A DNA stretch of 39,287 nucleotides from Purshia tridentata (GCA_003254885.1 QANT01000197.1:1-39287), one strand, 5' to 3'; numbered from the stretch's first letter, positions 10,985-23,287 are shown. Numbers and translations are program-made. Notes: a model not told the origin generated them from the letters alone.

Positions 10985-13900
10985 CGTAAAGTACTATATT
11001 AATAACATTCATCTATATTATGACGCGTATATTAGTTACACCGCATGACGGTGTATAATTGACCAAAGTTAATAAAAAACTCAAGGTGAGAATTTGAATT
11101 TATCATATATTTAGCGGTCTTAAGTCATTTTGGGCGTTTCTCTTTTTCTCAAATCTAAAATTTTTCTTTCCTCTTTTAACTCTTAAGAGTTTCAAGTTCT
11201 AAACATGAATTTAGCTAGTAATTTTGTCCTTATTTCTTAGAAAAAAAAAAAAAACTCATAACCCTATACCATGAAGTACATCCTCACAAATCACAACCAA
11301 CTACTAGAAGGACGAGCCCCATTATAAGATGAGCCCAATCATTTTGCTTTTAGTATTTTTTTTGCTTAGATTTTTGTTAGTGTACCGACGGGTGAATCCA
11401 TCATTGTGGTGGAGGAGAAGAAATTATGGTTTTCAGAGGAAAAATCATAATTAGGGTAGGAGAAGAGATAGGTGAATGAAGAAGATAGAGGAAGAGAAGG
11501 CAAGGAGGTTACCAATGAACATCAAATGGGCTTAACTGTTGGACCTTTTTCCAGCAAAATGGGCAAAACTCAATACTGAAATGGCTTCTTTTCCAGGAAA
11601 ATGGGCTTGTGGTTGAACTTGGGGCTTCAGAAATGGGCTTCAATTTTGTGTACTTATTATTTGGTTGGTGGGATGAGTTGATAACATGATTTAACATCAT
11701 ATTTTTAACTCAAAATGACTCATTATGATTAATTCCTGTATATGATCAACAACTCTCTCTATTTTTTTATTTACTTATTTTTATCTCCCACATAGACTTC
11801 AATATTGAATATCAATTGTGGGTTGTGGGAGCAACACTCAATCATGCTTTCTATTGAAAATATGTCAACTTCATTAATTTTGTTTGGACATGCTGTAAAA
11901 TCAACATTAATTTTACACAGTGAAGGTACATATATTGATTCAAGTTGGTGAGTCATTGTCATTTTAATTTGAAGCAAAATCAGAGGGTATAACCAACCAA
12001 AAAATATTTAATTAATGAAAAAGTTATTTAGACCAATAGATCATTGAGTCATTGACTTAAAAAGTTCTTTTATTGGGGCTGAAGACCTAAAAAGTTGGTT
12101 TTGAGGAAAAGTTGACTATAGGACCATCGGTTCTATAAACTGATGAAAAACAAAAATATAATAACAAAGGAAAGAAAAAAGGTTAATTGAGTTTAAATAC
12201 CAAATTTTAATAATTTTTTAGTTTAGGTACCAAAATTTAATAGTATTTTAGATTAAGTACTAGTTGAAAAGTCAAACATAATAATATAGTAAAGGACATT
12301 ATAATTCACAAATATTACATCACATGCCACTATAATAATATATATATATTACATCCATACTATTACATTAATTTATACTATATTGTATTAAAATTAAAAA
12401 TAATAATTCAATCACATCTTAACTGTGACTGTCTACAATTTAGTTGTGATTGTCTTGGTAAGTTGAAAAAGACAACTCCCACCTCTATACTAAGTATTAT
12501 TTTGAATAAAAGTATTGATTTAACTTCTATTTATACTATATTATAATAAAATTTCTTTTAAAAAAAATTTCAATTCAGTCACAACCTAATTGTGACTATA
12601 TCACATTTTAGCTGTGACTGTCATTCAGTCACAACTGAATTTGAAGTTGAGTGTCGTACAGTCACAACTAAAACTAAAGTTGAGACTATATTAACTAATT
12701 TTTAAGACAATAAAAAAGTATCTAGGACAATTTTATCAAAACTTTATAAATTTTATCTAAGACTCATCATATGTAGGCCAAAGGATAATAGAAGGACAAA
12801 TTTGTCAAACAAATAAAGTCCAAAACAAATGAGTTGTAAATTTGTGACCTATTCTAAAAATCAAGTTTATTAGTTAGTAGCCAAACTTAAAAATTATGAG
12901 CAAAACTGATTTTGTAAAAAAGTATTGAAACTTGGTATTTAATCCTAAATTTCTAAAAGAAAAACTGAAATTTCTATTTCCAGGCAATAAAAATATACAA
13001 TGAAACTTTTTATTGGATTATAGTATTTCTCTCCATTTTGTAGGCAGATATCTAAAGTTTGGCAGATATATATTTTTATTATTATATAAAATTAGGATTA
13101 AATACCAAATCATAATAATTTTTAGAATAGTATAAAGACCTTATAATATTTCAATTGGATTAAAAAAAAATTTCATTAATTTTTGAATGCTAGGTATGAG
13201 AAGATTGTAATAGCCTAATAGGTGTTTTACAATCCAGTAACTCCCCTTATCCATATTTATATATGTTCACATTTCTAATATTTATTGGTGTATTTTTTTT
13301 TTTCAATTTGAAATAACATGTGAGGTTTTGATGCTCATTTTTGGGGAGTGCTCTCTCTTTCTCTCTCTCTCCCTCTCTATAGTTAATGTGTCTCCCCCAC
13401 AACCCATGTGTGTTCTATGACAATCAGTATAACTGAATTTAGCATAGTACTCCCCATGCCCAATTGACGGCCCAAATAAGGCAATAAAATGCGGCATGAA
13501 CCCTTTTCATAAAATAGGGAATGTCACTAGTTCCCAATCCCTCTAATTTGAGGATGGTTAATGGTTTATACAAGAATCTTATTCACCAGTCATCTGATCA
13601 TTTTCATACTATATTCTCTGTGTTCGATTATGTGCTAATATCTAATATGATGTTTTAAGATTTAGATCACCAACTTCATGGGCAGCATTTTATTCTCTGT
13701 GTTTAAGAAAGATATATTAAATAGAGATATTGAATAATGATGTTTTTGACACAAGTATAATATGAAAATAGGAGTCCATCTAATATGACGGATTAATCAT
13801 GGGACACTGTTTTATATAAGCTTTTAAATTAATTCAATGACAGTTTTGTCAGTTTTCTGCTAGATTTTAATTTTGAGATTTTGAAATCTCTACATTCCTC

Positions 13901-14864
13901 ATTCTACACTCTAAAAGGATACGTACGTGGTGAACTCGTCGGAGGATATGTGCTGCACTCGTCGATGGATGGAGTAAAAATGGGACCATGAATATATTAG
14001 GTTTGAGAATAGTGTCACTCTTAAGAAATAAAGAATTGGAAAATACTTCCATTAGTCCCAACTCCTTAGTCCTCTTCGAGAGGGTATTGACACAATGCTA
14101 ACGCACAAAATTCTAACAAAATGGTTTTTTTGGAACACGACACGGTGGTGGCACACAAAATTTTAACTGACTACAGCAAATGTCGACACTGTGGAATTTG
14201 TGGTGAGGGGACTGAGAGAAATATTTTCCAATTATTTTTTCTTTTAAGAGTGACATTATTGCCACTCCCTATTTTTATTTCCCTACCCCTTTTGTAAAAA
14301 AAATAATAATAATAATTACATTTAATTTTTGTAAACTTACCAAAAAGGACATTTAAGAAAACAAAGCAGCGGTGCTAGCCTATCTTGCTTCCATGGAAAC
14401 CTAAATCTGGATGCTGTAGATTACTGGGGTACTATTTTCGTATCACCATCAATCCTCAAAAATTATAAAAATGAAAGAGTATGAAGGTGTTGCCCCATAC
14501 CAAACGTTAATCACTGGCCAAGTGAAAGTCTTTAGGATCCACTTTTCCATTGTATAAGTTGTTTAATCAACTGCACTGATCTATAATTAAAGATTCCAAA
14601 ATTAAAAATTGTTTTTTTTCATGTCTATGACACAAGATGACAACTTGAGTATATGTTTCATATTGAATGATCTAGTAGTACATTTTTTGAGGGTATAAGG
14701 TATTAGTTCATTCCATACCCTCTAAAGATGTAGAATAGGACTTGTGGAGGCTACATGTTAAGATTTAATTTTTGACTCAAAATTTTAAAGTGAAAACCAA
14801 ATATAAAGTTGACAAACCAGTATTGAGCGCTTGGTGCTTAGAATTTGTAAAATAAAATTTGTGC
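10985..14864. other. Long AT-rich intergenic region
   Basis: No protein gene can be supported in this 3.9 kb. Noted content: near-repeated TTAAATACCAAATTTTAAT words at about 12190-12260 and 13093-13120, typical of decayed mobile DNA; a cluster of GTCACAACT-type words at 12421-12668 (separate entry); a CT-rich stretch at 13350-13378; scattered homopolymers. Short open frames here have no recognisable domains. Confidence 0.5.
12421..12668. repeat. Cluster of AGTCACAACT words in both orientations
   Basis: About seven near-copies of a 10-bp word occur in 250 bases, at 12421, 12441, 12577, 12589, 12611, 12626 and 12658. Some read GTCACAACT and some the inverse AGTTGTGAC. Alternating orientation and close spacing resemble transposon subterminal binding repeats, but no terminal inverted repeat or target duplication was found. 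Confidence 0.5.
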
Positions 14865-14872
14865 CCGTACAG

Positions 14873-15505
14873 CAGTGTTTTCAGATGCAAAAGCGTGAGG
14901 CGAGGCGTTTTTGGTCTCACATCGCAAGGCGTAAGCCTTGAGGCGTTAATGCGTAAGCCTTTCTGCTCGCTGCCCAGCCCAGCTGTTCGCCGCCCAGCCC
15001 AGTTGCTCGCTGCCCAGCCCAGCTGCTCGCCGCCCAGCCCAGCTGCTCGCCGCCCAGCCCAGCTGCTCGCCGCCCAGCCCAGCTGCTCTCCAAGTCACCG
15101 CCCAGNCCCACCCAGCTGCTGTCCAAGTCGCCGTCCAAGTCACCGTCCAGCCCAGTCCAGTAGCTGTCCAAGTCGCCGCCCACCCAGCTGCTGCTGCCGA
15201 CTAGAAGATGAGACTAGTTACAGATCTAAACTTCAAGAATGAGTGAGTGCGGGAGTGATGAAGGGTCATAAGCTACAGTCCAAACGCATCGTTTTGGGCT
15301 GTCAGATTTAAAAAAAGAAGAAGCTCCAGATGCGTTCGCACCTCACGCCTTTGACGCACCAGCGAGGCGAGGCGTACGCTTCCAGCAAAGGCGTTGCGCC
15401 TCTCAGGACTTTTGTCGAACAGGTGGAGCGCCCTGGGCAGTGGCAGACTGCCTTGCTCTGATGCGCGCCTTGAGGCGCGCCTGGTGCTCGCCTCTGAAAA
15501 CACTG
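14873..15505. mobile_element. GC-rich non-autonomous hAT element, 633 bp, 8-bp TSD
   Basis: The perfect terminal inverted repeat is CAGTGTTTTCAGA at the left and TCTGAAAACACTG at the right. A perfect 8-bp duplication CCGTACAG flanks the element (14865-14872 and 15506-15513), diagnostic of hAT insertion. Inside are many AGGCG/CGCCT words near both ends and a 20-bp minisatellite. The base composition is far richer in GC than the surroundings. Overlapping open frames on both strands arise from the repeats; no transposase or host gene is recognisable. Confidence 0.88.
14961..15080. repeat. 20-bp minisatellite, about six copies
   Basis: The consensus unit is AGCTGCTCGCCGCCCAGCCC, in tandem at 14961, 14981, 15001, 15021, 15041 and 15061, with a few substitutions in the first three. 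Related but shuffled units (GCTGTCCAAGTCGCC) continue to about 15200. A 20-bp unit shifts frame each time, so the apparent Pro/Ser/Ala or Trp/Gly proteins cycle through all frames and are not evidence of coding. An N lies at 15106. Confidence 0.95.
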
Positions 15506-15513
15506 CCGTACAG

Positions 15514-16673
15514 TTATAGGAGTTTAATTAGAATTACAAAATCCATAAAGCTTTAGTCTATAAAAAATAAAATTAGAAGACTGGAATGAAAGTTTCTCTA
15601 TTAATTTTAAGGTCCGTTATCTGGACTTGTCAAACATTTAACTTGGTACAATCATATACCCCTGAATTTTGTCCTCATATGTTTCCTCAATAAAGTCAGT
15701 CAAAATGGGTTAGGGTTCATTTCAATTCCAAACATGTCATGCAAGGGACACAAATTTGAGAAAGACATTAACTAAGGTAAAGCTGTTTGTTAAGTCTTCT
15801 TTCCTACTAATGTAGAGAAAGGAGTGGGTTTGATTGGGTTTCCCAAAGTTAAATCAGGGAAAAGGGTATGAGAAAGAAGGTGATCATAAAAGGGACATTC
15901 ACTAAAAGCAAAAGAGGGAAAAAGGACAAAAAAGAAACAGAAAATGTATAAGGTGGTCTTATACATTTTGTAAAGACAATGCTATCACCTTTTTTAAGCG
16001 ACTGTATTGTGTATTCAAGATTAACTAGAGGCCGGGTATAGACCTTTGAATGAGGATCTAACCTAAAATTTGGAGGGCTAGCTTCATTCCAAGACCACTT
16101 TCTGATTAACCTTTTGCTTTCTTCCTCTTCTATCTTTTATATAAAGGGTGCCTTAAACATGTGGTCCCAAAATAGAGATAAATATCTTAAGTGTGCCAAA
16201 AAAATAAAAATTAAAAAGAGGTGCTTAAGAATTCATTAACTTAAGTAGAAAGACATAAATCCTCTAAGACGCTCGAGAACATTCTAAATTCGAATGTCCT
16301 AAATCACATCGAGTTAATCTATATGCTTCATTAACAAACCAAAAAGAGGTGCTTAAACATGAAACCGAGTCTAATCCAACAAATTATATATGTATTGCTT
16401 TGTTGGGAATTGGAACTACTTTGTCAAATACCCCTATACGTACCCAATTAATGATGGAGTGAATGAAATGTTTTGTAATTCACATAAAAGCTGAATATCT
16501 CCAAAATATACCCAAACAGAACACTGACACAGTCAGGAATTATATGAAGTTGATTGAGAACTATCTATAATTGATAAGTATGGGACGATGTTGAAAATTT
16601 ATGAAGGTCATAAAGAGACTGCCTGCAGAAGTAGAAGTTGTCGCTAGGCATATCATATATATATATATATATA
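15514..16673. other. AT-rich intergenic DNA
   Basis: No gene, RNA or element with definable ends was recognised. The stretch ends in an (AT)n run (16655-16673) that borders a hairpin element. Confidence 0.45.
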
Positions 16674-17074
16674 CGGTCCCTTCTAATGAGGGATCCCTCA
16701 TTTAGTGTTAAATGAGGGATTCTCTTGTGGGGCCCACATGAGTCATTTTGTGTTGATCCGAACCGTTCATTTTCTACATCTCCATTGATAGATCATCCTT
16801 GCAAAAAATTAGACAAATCGGAAATCATTTGCCTATCTAACTTTGATCAAACATATGGACGGTTTCCTCAAAAATATTTGGTTCGTCCATATGTTTGATC
16901 AAAGTTAGATAGGCAAATGATTTCCGATTTGTCTAATTTTTTGCAAGGATGATCTATCAATGGAGATGTAGAAAATGAACGGTTCGGATCAACACAAAAT
17001 GACTCGTGTGGGCCCCACAAGGAGATCCCTCATTTAACACTAGATGAGGGATCCCTCATTAGAAGGTGGCCCTA
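16674..17074. mobile_element. Long hairpin (foldback) MITE 1
   Basis: The two halves are nearly perfect inverted copies of about 160-190 bases, meeting at a central segment near 16860-16885. The outer arm reads CTTCTAATGAGGGATCCC and its inverse (GGGATCCCTCATTAGAAG on the right). The inner arm has a 72-nt core (16760-16831, inverted at 16914-16985). Both sides are bounded by TA dinucleotide repeats, so a target duplication cannot be read. A transcript through it would fold into one long stem. No coding capacity. Confidence 0.85.
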
Positions 17075-17599
17075 TATATATATCATCTAAGTATGCATTT
17101 ATCTTCCTTTCAAAACAAAAAAAAAAAGCATTTATCTGTACTATTATATATAACAGATATGAATCCCTTAAATAACTTGATATGAGGGATACATTGTGAG
17201 ACTCTTCCCATCTTTATAATTTGAATAGTCTATTTTTAAGTATTTATTTAAATTTATGTTTATAAAAATTTAATAAATTGAAAGTCTAATAGCACTAAGG
17301 CTATAGGGTGATCACTACTATAGCACTGAAACCTTTAGAGATAAAAACTCAACATCATACTGGTTCATTAGACGTGCTCCTATACTGTGTTAAATTTAGA
17401 AGATTTAATTGAGATCAATATCGATACTGGATCAAAAATTATTAGTGGACCATATGCTTGTAGTTGCCCAACAAGTTGGCGTGGGAACCAAATAAAACAC
17501 TCAATCACATTATATGAAAAAAAAATAGAAAATTTTGATTGAAGGGATAGAAATGATAGAGATCTCAAATTATGTGGCAATATATATGGTGTCGTCTAT
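17075..17599. other. AT-rich intergenic DNA
   Basis: A TA run follows the hairpin element, then plain AT-rich DNA. A 66-codon minus-strand frame at 17380-17580 has no known domain. Nothing else is supported. Confidence 0.4.
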
Positions 17600-18424
17600 G
17601 GTGTTATTTTCCTGCAATATTTGTTGGAGGCTCGTATCGTGGATTGCTTCTCCCCATCAATTGGTATTAGATCATGGTTGGTGTGTGGTGGAGTCGAGGT
17701 GTTTTCCATGGCTCACAACAGGCGTGGTCGAGGAAGATTTCGGATGGAGGGTTGTGACAATTCTAATGACATGGAGCAAATCAAGAGAATGATTCAGCAA
17801 CTTACAGATCATGTAGCTTGCATCGAGACTCGTAGCGCCATAGTGGTGGGAACTTTGGCTCAAATCTTGGAAAAACAGTTTTAAAAAATCTCACAACCGA
17901 GAGAGATTGGTCAAGAGGTAGATTCAAATTAAAGAAGGATCTAGAATGCTATACCACCAAGCCATATGAAGAGAGAGTGCAAACAGCTCAAGCGAGAGCA
18001 AGCAAAATGAAGCAATGAAGAAAGTCGATCTGCAGAATTATCTAATAATCCATTGGCGTTGTATTAGGCACAATCTTTGCAACACTAATTAATACCTCTA
18101 GCACTATCGCACAAAATAATGAGTGCATATTTTCCTTCAATTTTGGAATTCCTTGTCCAACGAGGAAGATTTGTTTTACTACAATATTTGGCTTTGTATT
18201 TCTCTTATTTTTCTCTGTAATTTTTGGGCTTTCCATATTTGCTAGGTATTGGGAACTATTCAAGTTTCTTTTAATTTGTATGACCAAGAGTCACGTTGAA
18301 TTTTATGAAATACATAAAACACACCTATTGCAGCACAACTTGTGAGTGTTTGTTCTTTAGTTTTCTAGTGTCGTTTTCCTGCAGGATTGTTGGTGGCCCG
18401 TATCTGGATTTCTCCTCCCCATCA
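17600..18424 (+). mobile_element. Decayed Ty3/gypsy-like LTR retrotransposon remnant
   Basis: A 57-base stretch ending TCTCCCCATCA at 17659 recurs, diverged, ending TCCTCCCCATCA at 18424; the two could be the 3' ends of the left and right LTRs. Directly after the first comes TTGGTATTAGATCATGG (17661), close to the TGGTATCAGAGC primer-binding site complementary to initiator Met tRNA. From 17708 a 58-codon frame reads MAHNRRGRGRFR..MEQIKRMIQQLTDHV, a basic start then a coiled segment as seen at the N terminus of some plant gypsy gag proteins, ending at 17884. No protease, reverse transcriptase or integrase remains, and the LTR starts cannot be placed. Confidence 0.45.
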
Positions 18425-20967
18425 GTATCCAAAATGGTTTCTCTAATGACATAAGATTTATACCTATGTGATTTGATATATAGGCTTCAACGTAAAAATT
18501 AACCTTTCCTCCTGTCTTTAAGCACAGAGTAAAAAAGCCTACACTACACTCTCAAGATTGTTATGTTGAAGTATGCTCTCTTTCTTCTCCTTCAAGTTTT
18601 TATCTATATTCCCCATACAATGATATCCTATACCTACAACTTGGAGAATCACCAAACATTAACTAAAGCAAGAAAACTTTAGCAGCAGAAAATAGAAAAA
18701 AAATAAATTAAAAAAAGCAGGCATATGTCATGGATAATGATCATGAGAAAAAGAGAAAGCTAGGTGTATATATATAGTCCAAAAGAAGATTTTTGTTTCA
18801 TCGTGTTTTACATATTAAAGTTTTATGGCAAATTTTTTTTGTTTTTTATTTTTTCAAAAGTGATTATGGGGTCAAAATTGTTTTTGCCTTTTGCCCTTTT
18901 GCCTTTTCCCTTTAGCCATTGGGACCTCTTAAACAAAGTTGTCTCGTACGTATACTTTGAGGATCAAAAGCAGCTATAAGATCTGCCTTCAAATGGTTGG
19001 TTCCCAATTTTTTAATTGCCATCATATATATATATCAAACAGGTTTTATTTACATTAAAGTTATCCTGACTTGGATTAATGATGACATGCATCACCTTTA
19101 ATTAATTAGTACCCCACTGTGATTTATAGCATGCATGGATTAATGTTAGGGAAATCAAAGTACTTTGATTCTTTCATTAATTTTCCTTTCTGATTTGATT
19201 TTTCAGCTAGCAATGTTGTTGCTTTACTTCATACAAATTAATTACTATTTGTCCTTTGCGATAAAAATAGAAAATCAACTTTTACTTGCTTTTAATAAAG
19301 AGTCTAAAAAAGATTCTATCAAATATATGTTGGACGATAGTTGATTAATTAAAAAAATTCGCTAGCTCCATTATTTTTGGAACTATGCATATATAAATTT
19401 CTAAAGTTAAAAATTAAAATTTTGAAATGAAGAAAGATCGAAAAAATTTTTAATATCAATACCAAAATTTAGTAAAAGTGTTCTTTCATTTTTATTCAAT
19501 TATCTTTAAGAGCTATATATATGGTTCGATCAACAAGTCAATCAAATTTTAATTCTATTAAGCAATACTCTTTGTGACTCTAATGGCAGGTTTACAATAA
19601 TCAGGCCACACGTGCTCACGTCAGCCAATATAAACATTTCAGTTTTATGATAATTGTAAAGTACTATCAACAATCCACAGTTTTAACTCTGTGTGTACAG
19701 GTTAGATATATCTCACTACAAGAGCACCATTATAATTAACTGCACCTGGGGAATACAACAAATTGTCGATCTCATTTTTTAAAACTATTTGATAGAGTAT
19801 TTTATTCTCATTTAAAAGAAAATATTAATAAATAAATATGCAGCAATTATCTACAAATTATACGTACAAACTATACTCGCTAATTAAGCATATCACATGC
19901 ATACAATCATCTACTCACTATCGATCGATCGACCCGTGCGGTTTTCTTCTTCTTCTTTCACCGACAATATATTAATAGTGTATGTTGAAACCAATGAAGC
20001 AATCGTTAGGCTTCATTTAATTTTACCTTATTAAATGTTGAACATTTAATTGGCAAGGCAAAGATGAGTGGCTTCAATTAAAATATACCAGAAAAAGCTA
20101 GTGATTCGAGCCAAGGGAGACAAAGCTGTCCCCCTCTGTACTGGAATGTGAATACAAATAAGGTGAAAATAAAAAAACAAGAAGAGGAAAAAATAAAAAT
20201 AAAACCCACATACATATTCCTCGTGTAGGGGTACTTGGTATCCATGAGTTCTTGGTAACAGTATTCTGATTCTCTGAAATTGAAGGTAAAAAATTAAAAA
20301 ATTCGTACAGCATATATGTAATTTTGGGAATAGGGGTGGAAGAAACAGAAAAAGGGGGTCTTGGGATTTTAAGTAGAGAAGGCTGTGGACTGTGCTTTGA
20401 GTCATTGAGTATTGTGAGTATGGGTAGAAGATAAATAGCTTCCAATTGGTAAATGGTAAGAATGCGAGTATAGTACACTCTCTTTTTTTTTTATTCGTCT
20501 ATTTAAACAAACAGCAAAGATCTTGCATAGTGACAACATGAATTGCATTTAAAGCATAATATTGCAATATTTTTCAAGTCTAAAACTCCTACATAAAAGC
20601 TCCTCTTATCATACAGTTTGTTAATTTTCATGAATATTTTATATTGTTAAATATATTGTAAATTTGAATTAAAAATTATATTAACTTTTACCTAAATATA
20701 TATATATATATATATGAGATTCAGATTCACAGTTTAACAATATAATTATGTATCTTATGTTATTAGACTATCTATGGAAACATTATTGTGACCCCTAAAT
20801 AATACACATTACTCTCTCATATCACATGTGTAGGTGGTGTGTGGTGTATATGTTATGGATGGTTTCAAGTTGAAGAAAATAGGCTCCTAACTCCCCATGT
20901 TATAGCGTATATATAACCCATGCACTACAAAAGATAGTACTGTTAGATCAAGAATGATATACATGCA

Positions 20968-20999
<32 letters not shown>

Positions 21000-21582
21000 T
21001 GCATGTGTGATGTGTGTGTGTGTGTGTAATGTGAATGAAGGGAAAGAAGATGGCCCAAAGTATATATGATGATGAATTGTGGTAGGGTTTTGGTCTCCCC
21101 TAGCCTACAAAGGGTTACGTAGGATATTGATTGTGAATAAATGATGTATATCTAGTAGTAGTTGTACGTATAGTTCAAATGTTTGTTTGATGTGGTATAT
21201 ATAACATTAAAAGTATAATTACAAAGGAATTATCAACCCCACTACTTATACAGTCCCACACTGACATGCATAGTGAAGTATCGTCTTTACACATGCAAAA
21301 GATATCGCTGCTAATTAAGACGTACAAAGGCTAATTAAGCTGCACATACATAGTACTGTACCACGTACGTATTCAGTACCTTAATTAATGACAATGTGTA
21401 TGCATGTATGTTACATTATTATCAATGTCATAATTATTCTAAACTATACTTAAGTACACACAGAGAGATGGTCAAAGTGTGTTATTGATAGGTCGTTTCA
21501 GTCTACAGTTTATCCGTCAGAAACAAAGGTTGTATCACTGTAGGAGGTATATATATCAGCACATATATATATATATATAAAA
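18425..21582. other. AT-rich intergenic DNA
   Basis: No gene supported. Minus-strand frames of 119 and 126 codons at 20046-20478 overlap in different frames, are rich in Phe/Leu/Pro from A- and T-tracts, and match nothing known. A G-box (CACACGTG), an ACGTCA word and CCAAT followed by TATAAAC occur together at 19607-19637 without a gene in reach. A GT/GA microsatellite lies at 20968-21028, and TA runs occur at 19024-19033 and 20697-20715. Confidence 0.45.
20968..21028. repeat. Compound (GT)n/(GA)n microsatellite
   Basis: Alternating GT, GA and again GT runs with a short interruption (TGCATGTGTGATG) between them. Confidence 0.9.
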
Positions 21583-21935
21583 ATGCGTGGGTCCTCAAGC
21601 TTATCTTCAAGTCCGTCAAAAATCATAATTCTACCATGCCGGTTCAAAATCAGAACCGTTCAATTTTTAGATTACCTAATAAAGATCATCTCTACAAAAA
21701 ATCAATTCAATCGGAAATCGTTTGGTTGTACAATTGTCAACGAATAAATATAAGGTCATAGTTAAAAGACCAAACCATGTATCTATTGGTTAACAGTTAT
21801 ACAATTAAACGATTTCCGATTGAGTTGATTTTTTCCAGAAATGATCTTTATTAGGTGATCTAAAAATTGAACGGTTTTGATCTTGAGTCGGCATGATGGA
21901 ATTATGATTTTTGACCGGCTTGAGGACCCAAGCAT
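21583..21935. mobile_element. Long hairpin (foldback) MITE 2
   Basis: The ends are ATGCGTGGGTCCTCAAGC on the left and the inverse, ATGCTTGGGTCCTCAAGC, on the right. The arms pair over roughly 140 bases each with scattered mismatches around a loop near 21725-21806. The inner arm contains the same 72-nt core as hairpin 1 (21653-21724; inverse at about 21807-21876), while the outer arm differs. It is flanked by TA repeats on both sides (21563-21577 and 21941-21959). No coding capacity. Confidence 0.85.
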
Positions 21936-21975
21936 TGTCCATATATATATATATATATACAGCAAGGCTATGGTG

Positions 21976-22058
21976 TAGCCGGCATGACGGAATTATGATT
22001 TTTAGCGGGCTTAAGGACAAGATTGGTCCTCAAGCTTGAGGACCCAAGCATTGTCCTT
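21976..22058. repeat. Detached outer-arm fragment of hairpin 2 family
   Basis: This piece (GCCGGCATGACGGAATTATG onward) resembles the outer arm of hairpin 2 without the core. It contains a perfect 20-bp palindrome, GGTCCTCAAGCTTGAGGACC, at 22025-22044, and ends in the same GACCCAAGCATTGTCC as hairpin 2. It may be a collapsed element in which core and loop were lost. Confidence 0.7.
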
Positions 22059-23287
22059 TTCCAAAAGAGATATTAAAGAGCACTAAAGCGTAGAGGCCCT
22101 CTTTTCCCTTCTACCTTAATTTTCAGGTTCCATTTGAGGGGCTCATGGGCCATGGCATTCAACATCAAATCTAGGTAAATCTAGTCCAGCTCAGTGATGG
22201 TGATGCCACATGGCCAACAACCGAGATCAAAGGCAACGTGGCAGCAGCCTATTGAATGTGTTGGGTGAGCCCCCCTTGCCCCCACATGCATTTTTGTTGT
22301 CTAGGAATAAAAATCGAGTGGTGGAACCCTCAAAATCTGCCCACTCATGACTCAGCCGCTGAAAGGTTTAGCCTACATTTATGATTTAGCCACCCACGGC
22401 CACTCAGCTTCTGAAAGAGCACCAACATCCATCCAAACCCCCCCGGCATAGCCTCCTCCAACACTACAAAACTCTATCCTCACCGCAACTTTGACACTAG
22501 TGGATGCAATCCCACCTCTAATACTAATTTCTAACGTGGAAAACATCCATCACCAAGCATATACTAATGTATGAAATTTAAGGTTCTTTAATTACCTTCA
22601 CAATAGTTTTGTCACAAAATATACCACTTGGAATTTAAGGTTCTTTAATTCATAGTTTTGTTTTATGTCCAAACGTATAACATATGATTCCCTTGCAGTG
22701 GTAATCTGAGGTCAAACACTGCCAAGAAAAGCAGGATTATGATAAAGGTTGAGGTTGGCATAATTGAATTTCAAAGGTATTTGCTCCACAAGCATTGGAT
22801 CCTTGTCAAGTTGTCCCAATCCCCATTGCATATTATACTAGGCATCCCATTTGGGATTTATTGGTGCCAAAATTCAACTACTTATTTATTGATTGGAAGA
22901 AGGTTCAAATAAGCTTATAATGACCATTCAAAGCCAAATTGAATAAGAACCCGTTTATATTTCTAAGCAAACTGATCGCATTTCGAATCAAGAGCACAAT
23001 TAAACAAGAAAGAAAGAAACCAACTCTATTGTACAATTATATTCACTATGTAGTTCGTATACCACATTTCTGCAAACTTCTGCTGACCTGTGGATATTTT
23101 GAAACCATTAAGAAAAAAAAAAAAACCCTGAAAATGGCCCTACATCCCTTAAAACTTGTTAAGGAGAAAAGTGTGCAGCTTACAACTGAAAATTAACAAC
23201 CGAAAGCTACTCTTTGTTTTCCCTTTGTGACTATGTTGGCTAATTAGTATTTAGTAGCATTGTTTAGATAAAAACAACATTGGATTA
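22059..23287. other. Intergenic DNA downstream of the PP2C gene
   Basis: The portion at 22080-22500 is less AT-rich than its surroundings but has no open frame of useful length on either strand. The few hundred bases before 23288 should hold the 3' untranslated region of the minus-strand PP2C gene. No other feature supported. Confidence 0.45.

Noticed and set aside
14859-15242. Pro/Ser/Ala-rich 127-codon frame and overlapping Trp/Gly-rich minus-strand frames
   Set aside because: They are produced by a 20-bp minisatellite inside an hAT element, shift frame at each unit, and include an undefined base.
16674-17074. Hairpin 1 as a microRNA gene
   Set aside because: The near-perfect long stem, related copies and TA-flanked ends indicate a foldback MITE; no known microRNA sequence is present.
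20046-20478. Two overlapping minus-strand frames of 119 and 126 codons
   Set aside because: They lie in different frames over the same A-rich DNA, are Phe/Leu-rich and have no recognisable domain or plausible splicing.
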